A stretch of DNA of 64,000 bases from Quillaja saponaria (Eukaryota > Streptophyta > Magnoliopsida > Fabales > Quillajaceae), in the NCBI GenBank assembly GCA_029379385.1, contig CM055605.1:5925001-5989000 (forward strand). The letters are read 5' to 3'. Made by a program: the position numbers and the translations under genes. Each line of letters opens with the position of its first letter. Positions within the stretch are counted from its first letter, which is position 1. Below, one piece after another: positions 1 to 10,747 of this stretch. The notes under the pieces are model-generated. The model made no database searches, had not been told where the DNA came from, and was given only the letters and a program-made list of their open reading frames with translations.

Positions 1-10
1 AAACGTTTAA

Positions 11-121
11 TTCAAATGGTGCCTAGCTGGGAATAAATATGTGTTCAGATACAACTATCCATTTCCTGGAAATGAAGATTTCACACAAGTTGTTAGTCAA
101 GACTTTGTTGTTCCTTCTTAG
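11..121 (+). CDS. Possible 3' end of an unidentified gene entering from the left
   Basis: An open frame of about 36 codons ends at a TAG at 119-121 and reads as plausible protein with the closing residues TQVVSQDFVVPS. A TAA lies in frame at 8-10, so if real the exon must begin after it; an AG at 26-27 could be a splice acceptor. I do not recognise the family. The stop lies only about 57 bases before the ATG of the first MBF1 copy, so this would leave that copy with almost no promoter of its own. The frame is short and could be chance. Confidence 0.28.
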   Translation, partial: FKWCLAGNKYVFRYNYPFPGNEDFTQVVSQDFVVPS

Positions 122-178
122 AAGTCACTTGGTGAGTTATTTTATATGAGGAAAAAGAGGAGTGAACAGAGAAAAAAA

Positions 179-1253
179 ATGTCATGGATCGGATGTATTT
201 CGAGAAAAATATTTTTGTGTCAATGTTTGGAGAGGGAGGAAGACTCGGAACCAGTGGTGATCCCGACACCAGCAGCAGCTGCCGCCAAGAAGACACCACA
301 ACCAGCTGCTGCCAAGAAGGCACCACCACCAGCTACCTCCAAGAAGGCACCACCACCACCTGCCTCCAAGAAGGCACCACGACCAGCTGCTGCCAAGAAG
401 GCACCACCACCAGCTGCTGCCAAGAAGGCACCACCACCAGCTACTGCCAAGAAGGCACCACCACCAGCTGCTGCCATAAAAAAATGTAAATATATATTTT
501 TTAATAAATCAGCTTTTATTTTAGTTTGGCTAATGAGCGTAATTGAGGGAATCTAATTTCATCTTTTGATCTTATGATAAAGTTGGACCGGAACTTATTT
601 CACTCTGAGCAGCTGCTAGCTAGTTGATTTGGTTACTACGTTGTTTCCTGTTATATAATATGAATTTGTAGGTGGAGTAAGAATTAACTGAAGCATGCAT
701 GTTATGTAAATAGAACAAATTAACTTTCATGCTTAGCTTTCTAATTATAGATCGATTGAGTCGGATAATTAATTAGCTCTTTGAAATTATTTTCTTGCTA
801 CATAACCTGATCATCTGTTTGATACACATAATTTTGTTATCTTGTTGTTTCTTAACCAATATTGTATTGCACAAGATTTTGCATGGTTTCCATATTTGGA
901 ATAATGGTTAACATTCTAAGAATCAATTGATGTCTAACTCTTTGAGCAGATCATGATCGAGTGCCAACTGAATTGAAGGATGCCATTAAACAAGCTCGGA
1001 TTCATAAGAAACTTACTCAGTCTCAACTGGCTCAAGTATCTCTCTCTCTCTCTGAATCTCACTCAACACACACACAAGCACAGTGTCCTGTTTTTAGTTC
1101 AGAGATATTGACTGATCTGTAATTTTCTTCTTTCTTGTTTAGAGGATAAATGTGAAGCTCCAGGCTATACAAGATTATGAATCCGGAAAAGTAAGGCCAA
1201 ATAAAACAGTAATTGGGAAGCTGGACATAGCTCTTGGTACGAAACTGCGATAA
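179..1253 (+). CDS. Chimeric MBF1-like gene: KKAPPPAAA-repeat N-terminus fused to MBF1 helix-turn-helix
   Basis: Diverged tandem copy of the MBF1 gene at 2291. Three exons fit: 179-485, 950-1035 and 1143-1253, giving an uninterrupted 167-residue frame. Exon 1 keeps the MBF1 opening (MS...IS...EPVVI) with about 13 extra residues, then expands the parental [10 protein letters not shown] stretch into about eight imperfect 9-residue KKAPPPAAA units. The parental 84-nt exon 2 (the AGTNKAAS...TENL region) is absent, because DNA matching about 2510-3070 is missing. As exon 2 is a multiple of three and all phases are kept, the frame survives. The last two exons encode the full Cro/C1-type helix-turn-helix ([15 protein letters not shown]...LTQSQLAQ...GTKLR). 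MBF1 is a transcriptional co-activator bridging TBP and activators; here the bridging N-terminal half is replaced by a basic Pro/Ala/Lys tail. An upstream in-frame ATG at 146 is an alternative start. Expression is unproven; it could be a pseudogene. Confidence 0.6.
274..478 (+). repeat. In-frame 27-bp coding minisatellite (KKAPPPAAA units)
   Basis: Tandem units of the form AAGAAGGCACCACCACC plus an Ala-rich segment repeat about eight times, with substitutions such as KKTPQPAAA, KKAPPPATS, KKAPPPPAS and KKAPRPAAA. The unit is recognisable as the KKAPTAAA segment present once in the neighbouring canonical MBF1 gene at about 2341-2370. All repeats keep the reading frame. Confidence 0.85.
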
Positions 1254-2290
1254 AACAAGAAGTGAGACAGGGTTGTTTGGTAGCACACCAAGAAGGGCTC
1301 TTGACATCAGTATATTATTTTAAGGATGTATAACTTTAAAGAATATAATGTTTACCTTATATATGCACCATTGTTTTTGAGAAAATGAGGGTACCTTACC
1401 ATTTTCCATCATGGCCTTCAAAACCAAGCTTGACAAGTTTATAAGTTTCTCTGCATATATTTTGATGGTGTCTGTAACTCAATGTTAGATGTTTTGAGAC
1501 ATTTGATGGAAGGATATTTCATTATGGCTAAGCTAAGAGACGTCGAGAAAATCCAAGCTACAAAGAAAAGGTTGGACTAATTTTAAATAAAAAGAAGAGA
1601 AAAGAATTATCAGCTCCTCATTGTAAATCCTATGCCAGAAAAGCAGAGGGACCTATTAAATATGATGACACTCTCAGGCAAAAGAACATCATCTCTATCC
1701 TTTATCTAAAAAATCAATCCCACCGTGCTTATGTCAGGCTGATGCTTGGGTTCCCTTCCTCAAATGAGTACTAAATATAACCCTTTCTAACACAAAGAAA
1801 TATTATCCTCGCATAGCTATTTTCAATCATCTAAAATAACTCCTATTGCATTTACTTCGAGCTAGGGCTTAGTGTTCTTCAGAATAAATAGTGTCTACAT
1901 TATTATTATAATTTATCTGGGGAAACAGCCCTCATCTCTATTAGACCCCAAATTTAAGTTTCTCAATGAGATTTTTTTATTTTTATTTTTAAATCATTAA
2001 TACAATAACATTTTAAATATCACCGCAGTAACAAATTCAATCTTAATTTTCATATTTAATCTAAAATATGCTTACTTAATGAAGAAAATATATATATATA
2101 TTCTTTTAGTCTATGTCTGTCTCTCAACATGATTTCCTGACAACATGAGAAGATATGGGATTTAATTTTGACTGGAGGGGCATTATTGTCCACTTATGAA
2201 ATATTCAACCGGCCCAAGCGGACCAGCCCAGATATAAAATGAAGACTGGCCTGTTCAGCTGATAACCCTCACACACACACAGAGAGAAAG
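1254..2290. other. Intergenic between the two MBF1 copies
   Basis: AT-rich with no supported ORF. The stretch around 1390-1530 (ATGGCCTTCAAAACCAAGC, then a TTTGATGGTGT motif and a GACATTTG-GAAGG motif) matches 5224-5330 downstream of the second MBF1 gene, so the duplicated unit includes 3' flank. A short (TA)n lies at about 2088-2102. Confidence 0.6.
2233..2239 (+). promoter_or_regulatory. TATA box of canonical MBF1 gene
   Basis: TATAAAA sits about 52 bases before the ATG at 2291, followed by a (CA)n-rich 5' UTR. The chimeric first copy does not retain this promoter segment; its similarity to copy 2 begins only just before its ATG. Confidence 0.5.
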
Positions 2291-4281
2291 ATGTCAGGTA
2301 CAGGACCAATTTCGCAGGATTGGGAACCGGTGGTGATCCGGAAGAAGGCACCAACAGCTGCCGCCAAGAAGGATGAGAAAGTTGTCAACGCTGCCCGTCG
2401 TATGGGCGCCGAGATTGAGACCGTCAAAAAGTGTAATTTTTTTTCTTCTTATATCATCTTTAGGTTTAGTTTGGTTACCGAGAAATTGAAGGAATCTAAT
2501 TTTTTTTCTCACCGTCCAATATTTTTCTTTTGGTCTAATGAAAACTTTATCGAAAGATATTCAGTAGCTAGATTTGATAGTTGGCTTTAATTAGGTTATG
2601 TAAATGTCTTGTTTTGGTATAAGTGGGTTGTTGATGAGTGTAAATTTTTAATATTGGGTTTCAAAACCCTAAAAATTTGTAGACATCTGAAAAATAATAT
2701 CTATAAGTTGTTACCGTTTTGAAAAGAGTTCTTTATAAAATTATTGATTGAGTACTGTAAATGACAACGGGGACAACTTTCGTAAAAATTGAAAAATCAC
2801 ATTTAGCTTTCATCATGGATGGCTTCATATAAAATGCTAATCGATTGTTTTTTATATTTTGAGCGTTGCTTGTGAATCTTGTACTTATTTACTCCTATAC
2901 TTTTGTTTTTGCAGCAACTGCTGGCACTAATAAAGCTGCCTCTAGCAGCACTACTTTGAACACGAGGAAGCTTGATGAAGAAACCGAGAATCTTCATCGT
3001 GAGTGGATGAATTTATTTATTCTTTTCTTAAAGACGAATTTTGCTTGTCTTAATACATCATTACCTAATTTCCTATGATAAAGTTGTAGTGTTATTTCAC
3101 TCTGAGTGAGTGCTAGTTGATGTTTCTTGTTAATATGAATTTGTGAGTCAAGGAAGAACTGAAGTATGTTATCTAAAGAGAACAAACTTAGTATTATACT
3201 TCATTGGCTGTGTCTTGAAGAGATACGGTTCCTTCATTGATTAATAGAGACAAGTTTGCTTCTCTAGTAGTAGTGTAGTGTGGACCCTAGAGTTCTGAAG
3301 TATACACAAGCTAATTGCTTGCTGTCTTTTTTTTTTTTTTTTAACTTTACCCAATGATGTGGGGAAATCTTAGGAATTTATTTACATAGATCTACTTGTT
3401 CAGAAAGCAAAATGAAGGTCATTCCTATATTTAGGTGTGAAGTTAAGATTATTCTGTCTGATCATTCATCAATGATCATCTTGATGTTGTGATTATTCAG
3501 TTATGCTTTATACATGTGATTTAAGTGCCTTCGTATTATCGCATGATCACATTAGCCCCAACTTGACTGTTAATTGGTCATAGGCAAACTAGATGGAGGT
3601 AAATTATATGGTAAATAGAGCTTAAATGTAGTATTTGGGGCTGCCAGGAGGTAGATGAACTATAATGTTGCAGATTATATTCCTTTCTAGTAAGATTTCC
3701 CCATGGGTTGCAAATTTGATAGAGATTTATGCCAAAACCCTTTTAATTAAGTGAACAAAGTCCACTGTACTCAGTAAGCAAAGTCTTGGATGTTTCAACT
3801 TTCAACTTTCAAGTAGTATACCATGTATGATAGAAGCACAGGATTTTGCATGGTTTTGTCATTTTTATTGTTGCTACTGCTGCTGCTTTGTTTTTTGTCC
3901 TTTTAGCAGATCTCTGTTTAGGGTTAACAAATCCGTATTTGGAATAAAGGTTCTAAGGATCAATTAATGTCTAAATCTTTGAGCAGATGATCGAGTGCCA
4001 ACTGAATTGAAGAAAGCCATTATGCAAGCTCGGATGGATAAGAAACTTACTCAATCTCAACTGGCTCAAGTCTCTCTCTCTATCTCTATCTCTCTCTCTT
4101 TCATGCGTGCACACACTGTGTCCTGTTTTTAGTATACTGAGTCAGTTTTCTTCTTGTTTAGATTATAAATGAGAAGCCCCAGGTTATACAAGAGTATGAA
4201 TCTGGGAAAGCGATCCCAAATCAACAAGTAATCGGCAAGCTGGAGAGAGCTCTTGGTACAAAACTGCGAGGGAAGAAGTGA
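2291..4281 (+). CDS. MBF1: Multiprotein-bridging factor 1 (MBF1a/b type)
   Basis: Four exons, 2291-2432, 2915-2998, 3987-4069 and 4162-4281, sum to 429 nt and give 142 residues, the normal plant MBF1 length. The N-terminal domain ([20 protein letters not shown], then the AGTNKAASS and TENLH segments) and the Cro/C1-type helix-turn-helix from about residue 78 ([46 protein letters not shown] at the end) are all present. MBF1 links TBP to bZIP-type activators in the nucleus and acts in stress and developmental transcription. Acceptors are clean AGs; the third donor is GTCTCT, running into a (CT)n tract. Intron 2 is nearly 1 kb. No defect seen. Confidence 0.95.
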
Positions 4282-5773
4282 GATAGGGTTGTTAGCCACC
4301 AAGAAGGGCTCTTGACATGAGTTTGTGATGTCTCGAGTCTTACAATTGGTGTGTGAACACGAACCGTTCTTCCAATGTCACAACTCACTTGTAAGGAATT
4401 GTCTGATGCACTACAACTTAGCTCTATATAATTCTGTGCTGTCTGTGTCTTTCAAGTATCCTTTGTGATTTTTCTGTGTTTCTGAGCTAGTTCTGAATTG
4501 ACTAGGAGACTTGGATACAGAACCATGAGATCTGTAATGTTTATATATAATATTTGCTTCTGGTCCTATTTGTTTCACTCTCCCTTTCGCCTGCCTTTAA
4601 TTTGATCATGTATGTGCTAGGAAGTATTTGTTTTACTCAAAGATTTGGGGGTTTTCATAGGGGAAGTCAGTACATTCTACTAATGCTATCTTTGCAGATG
4701 TTGATGGGAATAAACTCGACAATTTGAAGGTAGCAGAGGCAGGGATAGAATTTCATAGATAGGGTGGTTACCGTCCTATGTTTTCATTATGGGAGGGGGC
4801 AGTGAATGATATCCTACGATTGCTTGATGTAGTCTGGTTTTTTAAAATAAAAGGTGGAGGTGCAAGTCTTAAATTACAAGTATCTACTCCACCAATGAAA
4901 ATTTAGGAGTGAAATGAATAGGTTAATACACAAAAAGAAAGAAAGGATCTGACAGATATTATTAAACGAGGAAACCCCTTTTACGCCCCTCTAGCCCCTG
5001 GAAGAAGGAGAAACACTTCCTTTGGAAGATTGCTATAATCTACTCATCTTTAGGGGTGTTGGCTTGTTAGATTTCATGTGGGCTCGACCTCGTGTTTGCA
5101 TAAAACTCGAGTCTAGTCTTATTATGAGCTTAGCTTCCTTCCCTATGGTCTACACATTTCTTTGCCTTTTCTATCAATCCAAATGAAATTTTTGAGAGGA
5201 GCTACCCTTACCCTTCGCTACTATGGCCTTTAAAAGCAAGCTCTAGCTAGTTTATACGTTTCAAGATATTGTTTGATGGTGTGTTTAACTCATTTAGATG
5301 TTTCAAGACATTTGGAAGGTCATTTCCCATTGATCTTTTGCAGTAGAAAAAACACGCTTAAAAAAATTAACTAAATCATTTTTTTCTGAGATTTACCATC
5401 AGAATCTTGTAGCTGATGGACTCTCCACCCTATCTGGGGAGATCGTGAGGGTCTCCATCATGACACAAGAAACAAGAGGTTTGGGGAAAGAGGCTTAGGA
5501 GTGAACAAACATCCAGCAGGCTTCAATCCACAATAGCTGGGGTTTGCACATGACACTTAAAAAGTAGGTAAAGAGTGGGAGTGTTAGCTTGCAGGCACAA
5601 AGATTGTTGATTACTGATAATCTCAGCAAAGGTTAATATCGTAATACAATAGCAACATTTACATCATTAATGTCGAACAGTATATTCATAACTATAAAAA
5701 GAAACAAAAAAGAGAATATCCAGTAATTAAATGATCCACAAGATAAAAAAGCATAATGACAAAAAATATATAT
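4282..5773. other. Intergenic, convergent 3' flanks
   Basis: Holds the MBF1 3' UTR and, towards 5600-5773, the 3' UTR of the minus-strand tubby gene. The part at 5200-5340 is the counterpart of 1390-1530 in the MBF1 duplication. I see no other gene. Confidence 0.5.
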
Positions 5774-8700
5774 TTACTCGCATGCCAGTTTTGTGCCAAA
5801 GCTGGTAAGGCAAATGGCAAAAGCCTGGAAGGCAGACAACGGCTGCCTATAATCCATTGTGAAAGTATCATCACCTACCTTCCCAAACTGAAGGAGAACT
5901 GTTTCCTCATCTCCTTTCCCTCCTGGCCGACTCTGGTCCACAGTTGCAACTAGTTGAAAGTTCTTCACTGATGCTACTGTAACACGACCATGGAAATTCA
6001 AGCACCAGCATTGTAAATGCTCATGCCACCTAGGTGCTTTGTTCCTCAATACAGTACATCCAGAAGCAGCAGATTCTGCTTTATTCATCTTTTGGCTGTC
6101 CAGAGATTTGCTATCCGAAGTTTCTCCTGACCCAGGGCACCTTAACGAGCAAATCATCCTCCTTGGACCTCTTGATTTCAAGAGGTTGAACTTGTACGAG
6201 ACTTGCCCCACCTCAAAGTTACCTGCTGGTACTTGGGGACTTATCTGCTTGCTTGCAAAACGACGACTAGCCCTGCAGCTTGATGGCTTTGCACCGTTAT
6301 GCGGCGGCTGGCTGTCATAGATCGTAAAGTTGGTTCCAAGAAAGTCCGAGCTGCAAAGATTTTATGGGATTAAGTAAGAAGGTAAACGCCTAAAGGTTGG
6401 CGAGACATTCACATTAATCTTCTTTTTACCAGATAGAACCCTAAAGGGAACTAGTAGTTAGTCCCTATAGAGTAAAAGGGAATTATAAATATAAATAATA
6501 AATAATGAAAAGTAAAATCATAAAACAGTCACCATATGCAATACACATGTTCGTAAGTGTTTCTGAAAAGACTAGTATCAATAACGCAACACATATTTCA
6601 ACCTCTACTGGGAAACCAACTTTTAAACTTCCTATCTATAAACTGCCACCTCACTTATTCCACAACAAACTTAATGAGCTTTTATACATAGAGGAAAATA
6701 ATAGATTTTCCTGTCTTCATATTTGCAGAGAGCAACGTAGTAATTTCATGCGATACAGATAAAATAGAAGAATCAGAATATCAGAGCAGTACCCATGTTG
6801 ATTTATGAAACTGCTATCATTACAGTTTCCTCACTGTCTTACTGAAAGAGTTTGTAAGAAGTTCCTTTTTTTCTTGAATGTACGACATTGATCTTATTTT
6901 ACCGAAAGCTTTTTCCAGAATCAATTTGTCCTTATAGAAGTTAAACTAGGATCTTCAACCAAAAATAAAAGTTTTATGTCAAATCAATATCCATCGTAGT
7001 TTCCCATAGCACAGACTATGATTGAAACAAAATTGGAAACAATAGTGTGATGGTAAATCTTTTAATTCCGCATCTATGTTCTCTATCATTCTGTTGGTCT
7101 TTTCCTTCAATATCTATTAAACATCTGCAACATTATATAAATACACAAATTAAACTAGTCTCTTGACCCTTGACTTCTATAATATTAAAAACACGTTTCT
7201 AGTTCCTACTTTGAAAATCTTCTGCTAACACAATCTGAGCAAAGGATCAAAATGTTATTACAGAAACTTATCACAAAAAGGAAATAATAATGATTAAAAA
7301 AAGTGGAAGAGAACTAGTATAGTACCACATGCAAACATGAATGGCTAGGGATAGAAAAAATGTGTGAGTAAATCTGGTTCCCCTTTTCATTTTCAGTGTA
7401 GATTTAAAGGGGGAAGGGTGACAAGATATTCCGTCATTTGGCTACATAATGTTGACCAGTGACCAGGCTAGAACAGACACTTATGGGTAACAGCTTCTGT
7501 ACATCAAACATTCAACAGGTTTTCTAGCCAAAGATAGACATGTAACGGAACATTTTGAAAACTCAAATCATCCATTGGTAAAAGGAGATAGGTTACCATT
7601 TAGTCAATAATGCATTCAGACCTCAGCAAGTAATTCTAATAAGCTTATCCACGAAAGGAAAAAAATAAAATAAAATACAAAAGGAAAGAAAAAAAATCAA
7701 AGTACAATAAGAATGCCTTGCCTTAACTTTCCAACATAAGCATTACTTCCTTGGGATAGGTCATCAGCATCAAGAGATATTATGTACTCGGAGTGGGCAC
7801 CATGCCTATACCTCCTAGCTGCCAAGAGAAACTTCCCCTTATCCGTGAATGCTGGTAGGCAAAGGAGAAAAGAAGAGTAAGGCAAAAACTTCCAAAATGA
7901 TCACATCATGTAAACTGTGAAGGAGCAACCACATACATGGTCTGTATGATACAGTCAAAATGATTATTGAAGCATTTGGAAAATTAATAATAACCATAAA
8001 AGCAAATTGACATATGGAAAATACATTTATAGATTACAGTTCATTGTATCCCATAATCTTGCCAATGCTATTCATGATCTTGCAACCTTACAGTTTCTTC
8101 AACATCTCAACGTCAACAACAAGCATTTGTACCTTATAAAACCTTCACCTCTAACCGACTACAATCTCAGTTAAATTCATCCAAGTCTATCTCAACAATA
8201 TCCAAGAGGCCAAATATCAAAAACTTCAACTTCTAGATAGTGTACTGCTAGAATCTTTTGTATGTTAGAAGAGAGTGAGAGAATTACAAAGAACTAACTG
8301 GTCCAGAGTCTGAAAATTATTTTCATTAGAGAAAAGTACAAATAAGTCCCAAATTTCTGATCTTCTCTACAAAGAACCTTTAATTACTGCAGTATTTTGC
8401 AACACCAATAATTACTACTAAAAAGTTTTTTGCGAAGCCTACACATGTGCATTTCCCATATTACCCAGTAGAAGCTGGAATTTTATATTTCAATCTATTA
8501 AAGGAAAACAAAAATTTCAATAAATAACAAGGGCCTTCTTATAAGTTGGTAGGAGCAGGTCAACCTTATATTGAGTCCAGTCAACTGAAAAGTAGAATGA
8601 TGTAACTGGGCAAACATCCTCAGACAAAAGGCACGTCTTTATAAGCTGGCTCGAGCAGGTCAACCTTTGAATGGGTCCAACCAATAGATTTAACAAGAAA

Positions 8701-10684
8701 AATGACTCTGGACATAAATCAATTTACATGTTTGAAAAAATAGACATGGCCCTTCCAAATTTTGATTTTAATGACATTACAAGTCAACAAAGAGCAGAGC
8801 AAAGTAATATGGACTAATTTATATGGGTGACGTGGATGTGCAAAACTAATTTGACCTATATGTAAGAAATTCTTATAAAGTCAAATAATAAAAGTAAAGG
8901 AATACGGAAGGAAGCAAATTGAATCTAGAAGACCTTTCCATGTGTCCCTATGCAGGGCAGAAACAAATCCTGAGCTATTTACTTACATGGTGTAAGGGAA
9001 AGATATAGGTAAAATGTTGAGGTCTTCTTGTTCCTCTTTATAAGACAATGATGAGGCAAGTCCTGAGGCCCTGGCTGAAAGTGACACAAACATAACAAGC
9101 ATCTAAGTTCAAATCTCATAAAACTTCACTGGCCAATAAATAGAATCTCTTCTAACCAAGCTAGATGAGCAAACAAAAGACAATCCAATCACTAAATTTT
9201 CATCACATTGATGAAGGAATGCAACATCATTTGAACAGCAGGAAAAAGAAAGTGATGATACTTCATTTATTAAATAAAGAATAAAAGATTTTTGGCTACT
9301 ACCAATGCCAACAAATTTCGCCTAGATTTATATCAATTCTTAAGCAATGGAATGATTATAAAGAAAAATTCTTACTACAATAATAAGGTGAATGCCCATC
9401 AGCTTATGCAGATATATGACTAAAGCATAAAGGATAGCATTTTCAGAGAAAATTTCTAGCAAGAGCTTATACTATTCTATTAATCTGATTGCCACTCCGA
9501 CATAAAGAAAGGCAGGAGAAGGAGGAGTAACTTCAAGTAATAGGGGCTCCTGTAGAATATAATGCACATAATGCCACAACTTTTTTTCTTCTCTTTTTTA
9601 ACAGGAAATACAAAAACGCTTGACATGTTCCTAAAATATAATAATTTCATCTTAATTCAACAACTTCCAACAATTAAAGTCACTAAAAGGTTCTTCATAA
9701 CATCTAACACAATGAGAGACAATGATTAGTTTTACCTTACAAATTCCAAATCTAGATGTGCAAATACAATTGAAGTTTTACTCTCGAATGCCCTAAAAAC
9801 TAAAGCATAGAAATTCAAAACTTCTTTAGCATTACCTCATTCCCTGATAATCCAAAAGGAACCAATTTGATTATAAAACTACCAAAATGTTGACATTGTT
9901 TCTACTTCTACAAAGACACAGAAGACATACGGATTCTCGCAACACAATGTAACACACCTATTGAGCTAAGGACATTTATTTCTCAAGCTGATAGATGAAA
10001 TGCATACATAATTCCTAGGATGATTATGATAAAATTTAAAAAATCACAGAACTGCAACATATATCAACTAAATCATCAAAATCAGATAAGCATAAGTGCA
10101 TAACTCGAAACTAAACTTGTAACAAATAGTAAAGGAATGCCAGCAAAGTCCCAATTTTTACAAAAATCAAAACAAACCCAATGTTACTAACAAAGTTTTA
10201 CATAATTGAGGTTACCAAATTTATTCACGTTCCAAGTACCAATCAGAAAAATCCAAAATATATGTCTGACTACATATACATAAATCAAAATGCTAACTTC
10301 GAAATTCCCAATGCACAATAAAAATTAAATAAGAATTACAAACACTACCTGTTTAAGGCAAGATGGAAATGTGATTTTGCCACTCTGAGAAGGAGATTTG
10401 ACGATCTCCCGGGTCATATCCCTCCACCTTTTGCACACGCATGCACAAGCAACAACATTTTGGCGGTTGGGCCACCGGTCTTCGCTCACATCTACTCGCT
10501 GAATGATCTCCGCCAGTAACTCCGGTAGCATAGTGGACCATGATGTCCCATATGCCGCGACCTTGTCTGACTCGGCTTCCGAGTCTGGAACGATTCCATT
10601 TTTTCCCTGATCTTCCTCGATACCTCTCAATTCCTTGAACGATTTGGAGAATTTCCTCGAACGAAAAACTTTTCTCAGAGACAT
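5774..10684 (-). CDS. Tubby-like F-box protein
   Basis: Four exons on the minus strand, 10684-10349, 9074-8987, 7851-7722 and 6350-5774, total 1131 nt (376 residues), typical of plant TLPs. It opens [19 protein letters not shown]. An F-box ([17 protein letters not shown]...[14 protein letters not shown]) spans about residues 47-95. The tubby domain follows: [80 protein letters not shown] and the C-terminal [18 protein letters not shown]...FGTKLACE. Family knowledge: the F-box recruits SKP1/cullin ligases and the tubby domain binds phosphoinositides, tethering the protein to the plasma membrane. The third intron appears to use a GC donor (TTAAG|GCAAGG); no GT donor nearby keeps the frame. Introns are 1.1-1.4 kb and hold no further gene; intron 2 contains two diverged ~55-bp repeats near 8530 and 8635. 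Confidence 0.93.
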
Positions 10685-10710
10685 AGCTTGTGGCTCCGTA
10701 ATCTCATCAA

Positions 10711-10744
<34 letters not shown>
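10711..10744 (-). repeat. (CT)n tract in tubby-gene 5' UTR
   Basis: A near-perfect GA run on the plus strand, read as CT on the coding strand, ends about 27 bases before the tubby ATG. Pyrimidine-rich 5' leaders of this kind are common just downstream of plant transcription starts and can affect promoter strength; here it is also a likely length-variable microsatellite. Confidence 0.75.

Positions 10745-10747
<3 letters not shown>

Noticed and set aside
220..477. Minus-strand and +2-frame ORFs over the KKAPPPAAA repeat (Gly/Ala- and Thr-rich proteins)
   Set aside because: They are shadows of the trinucleotide-periodic repeat; only the plus frame links to MBF1 sequence on both sides.
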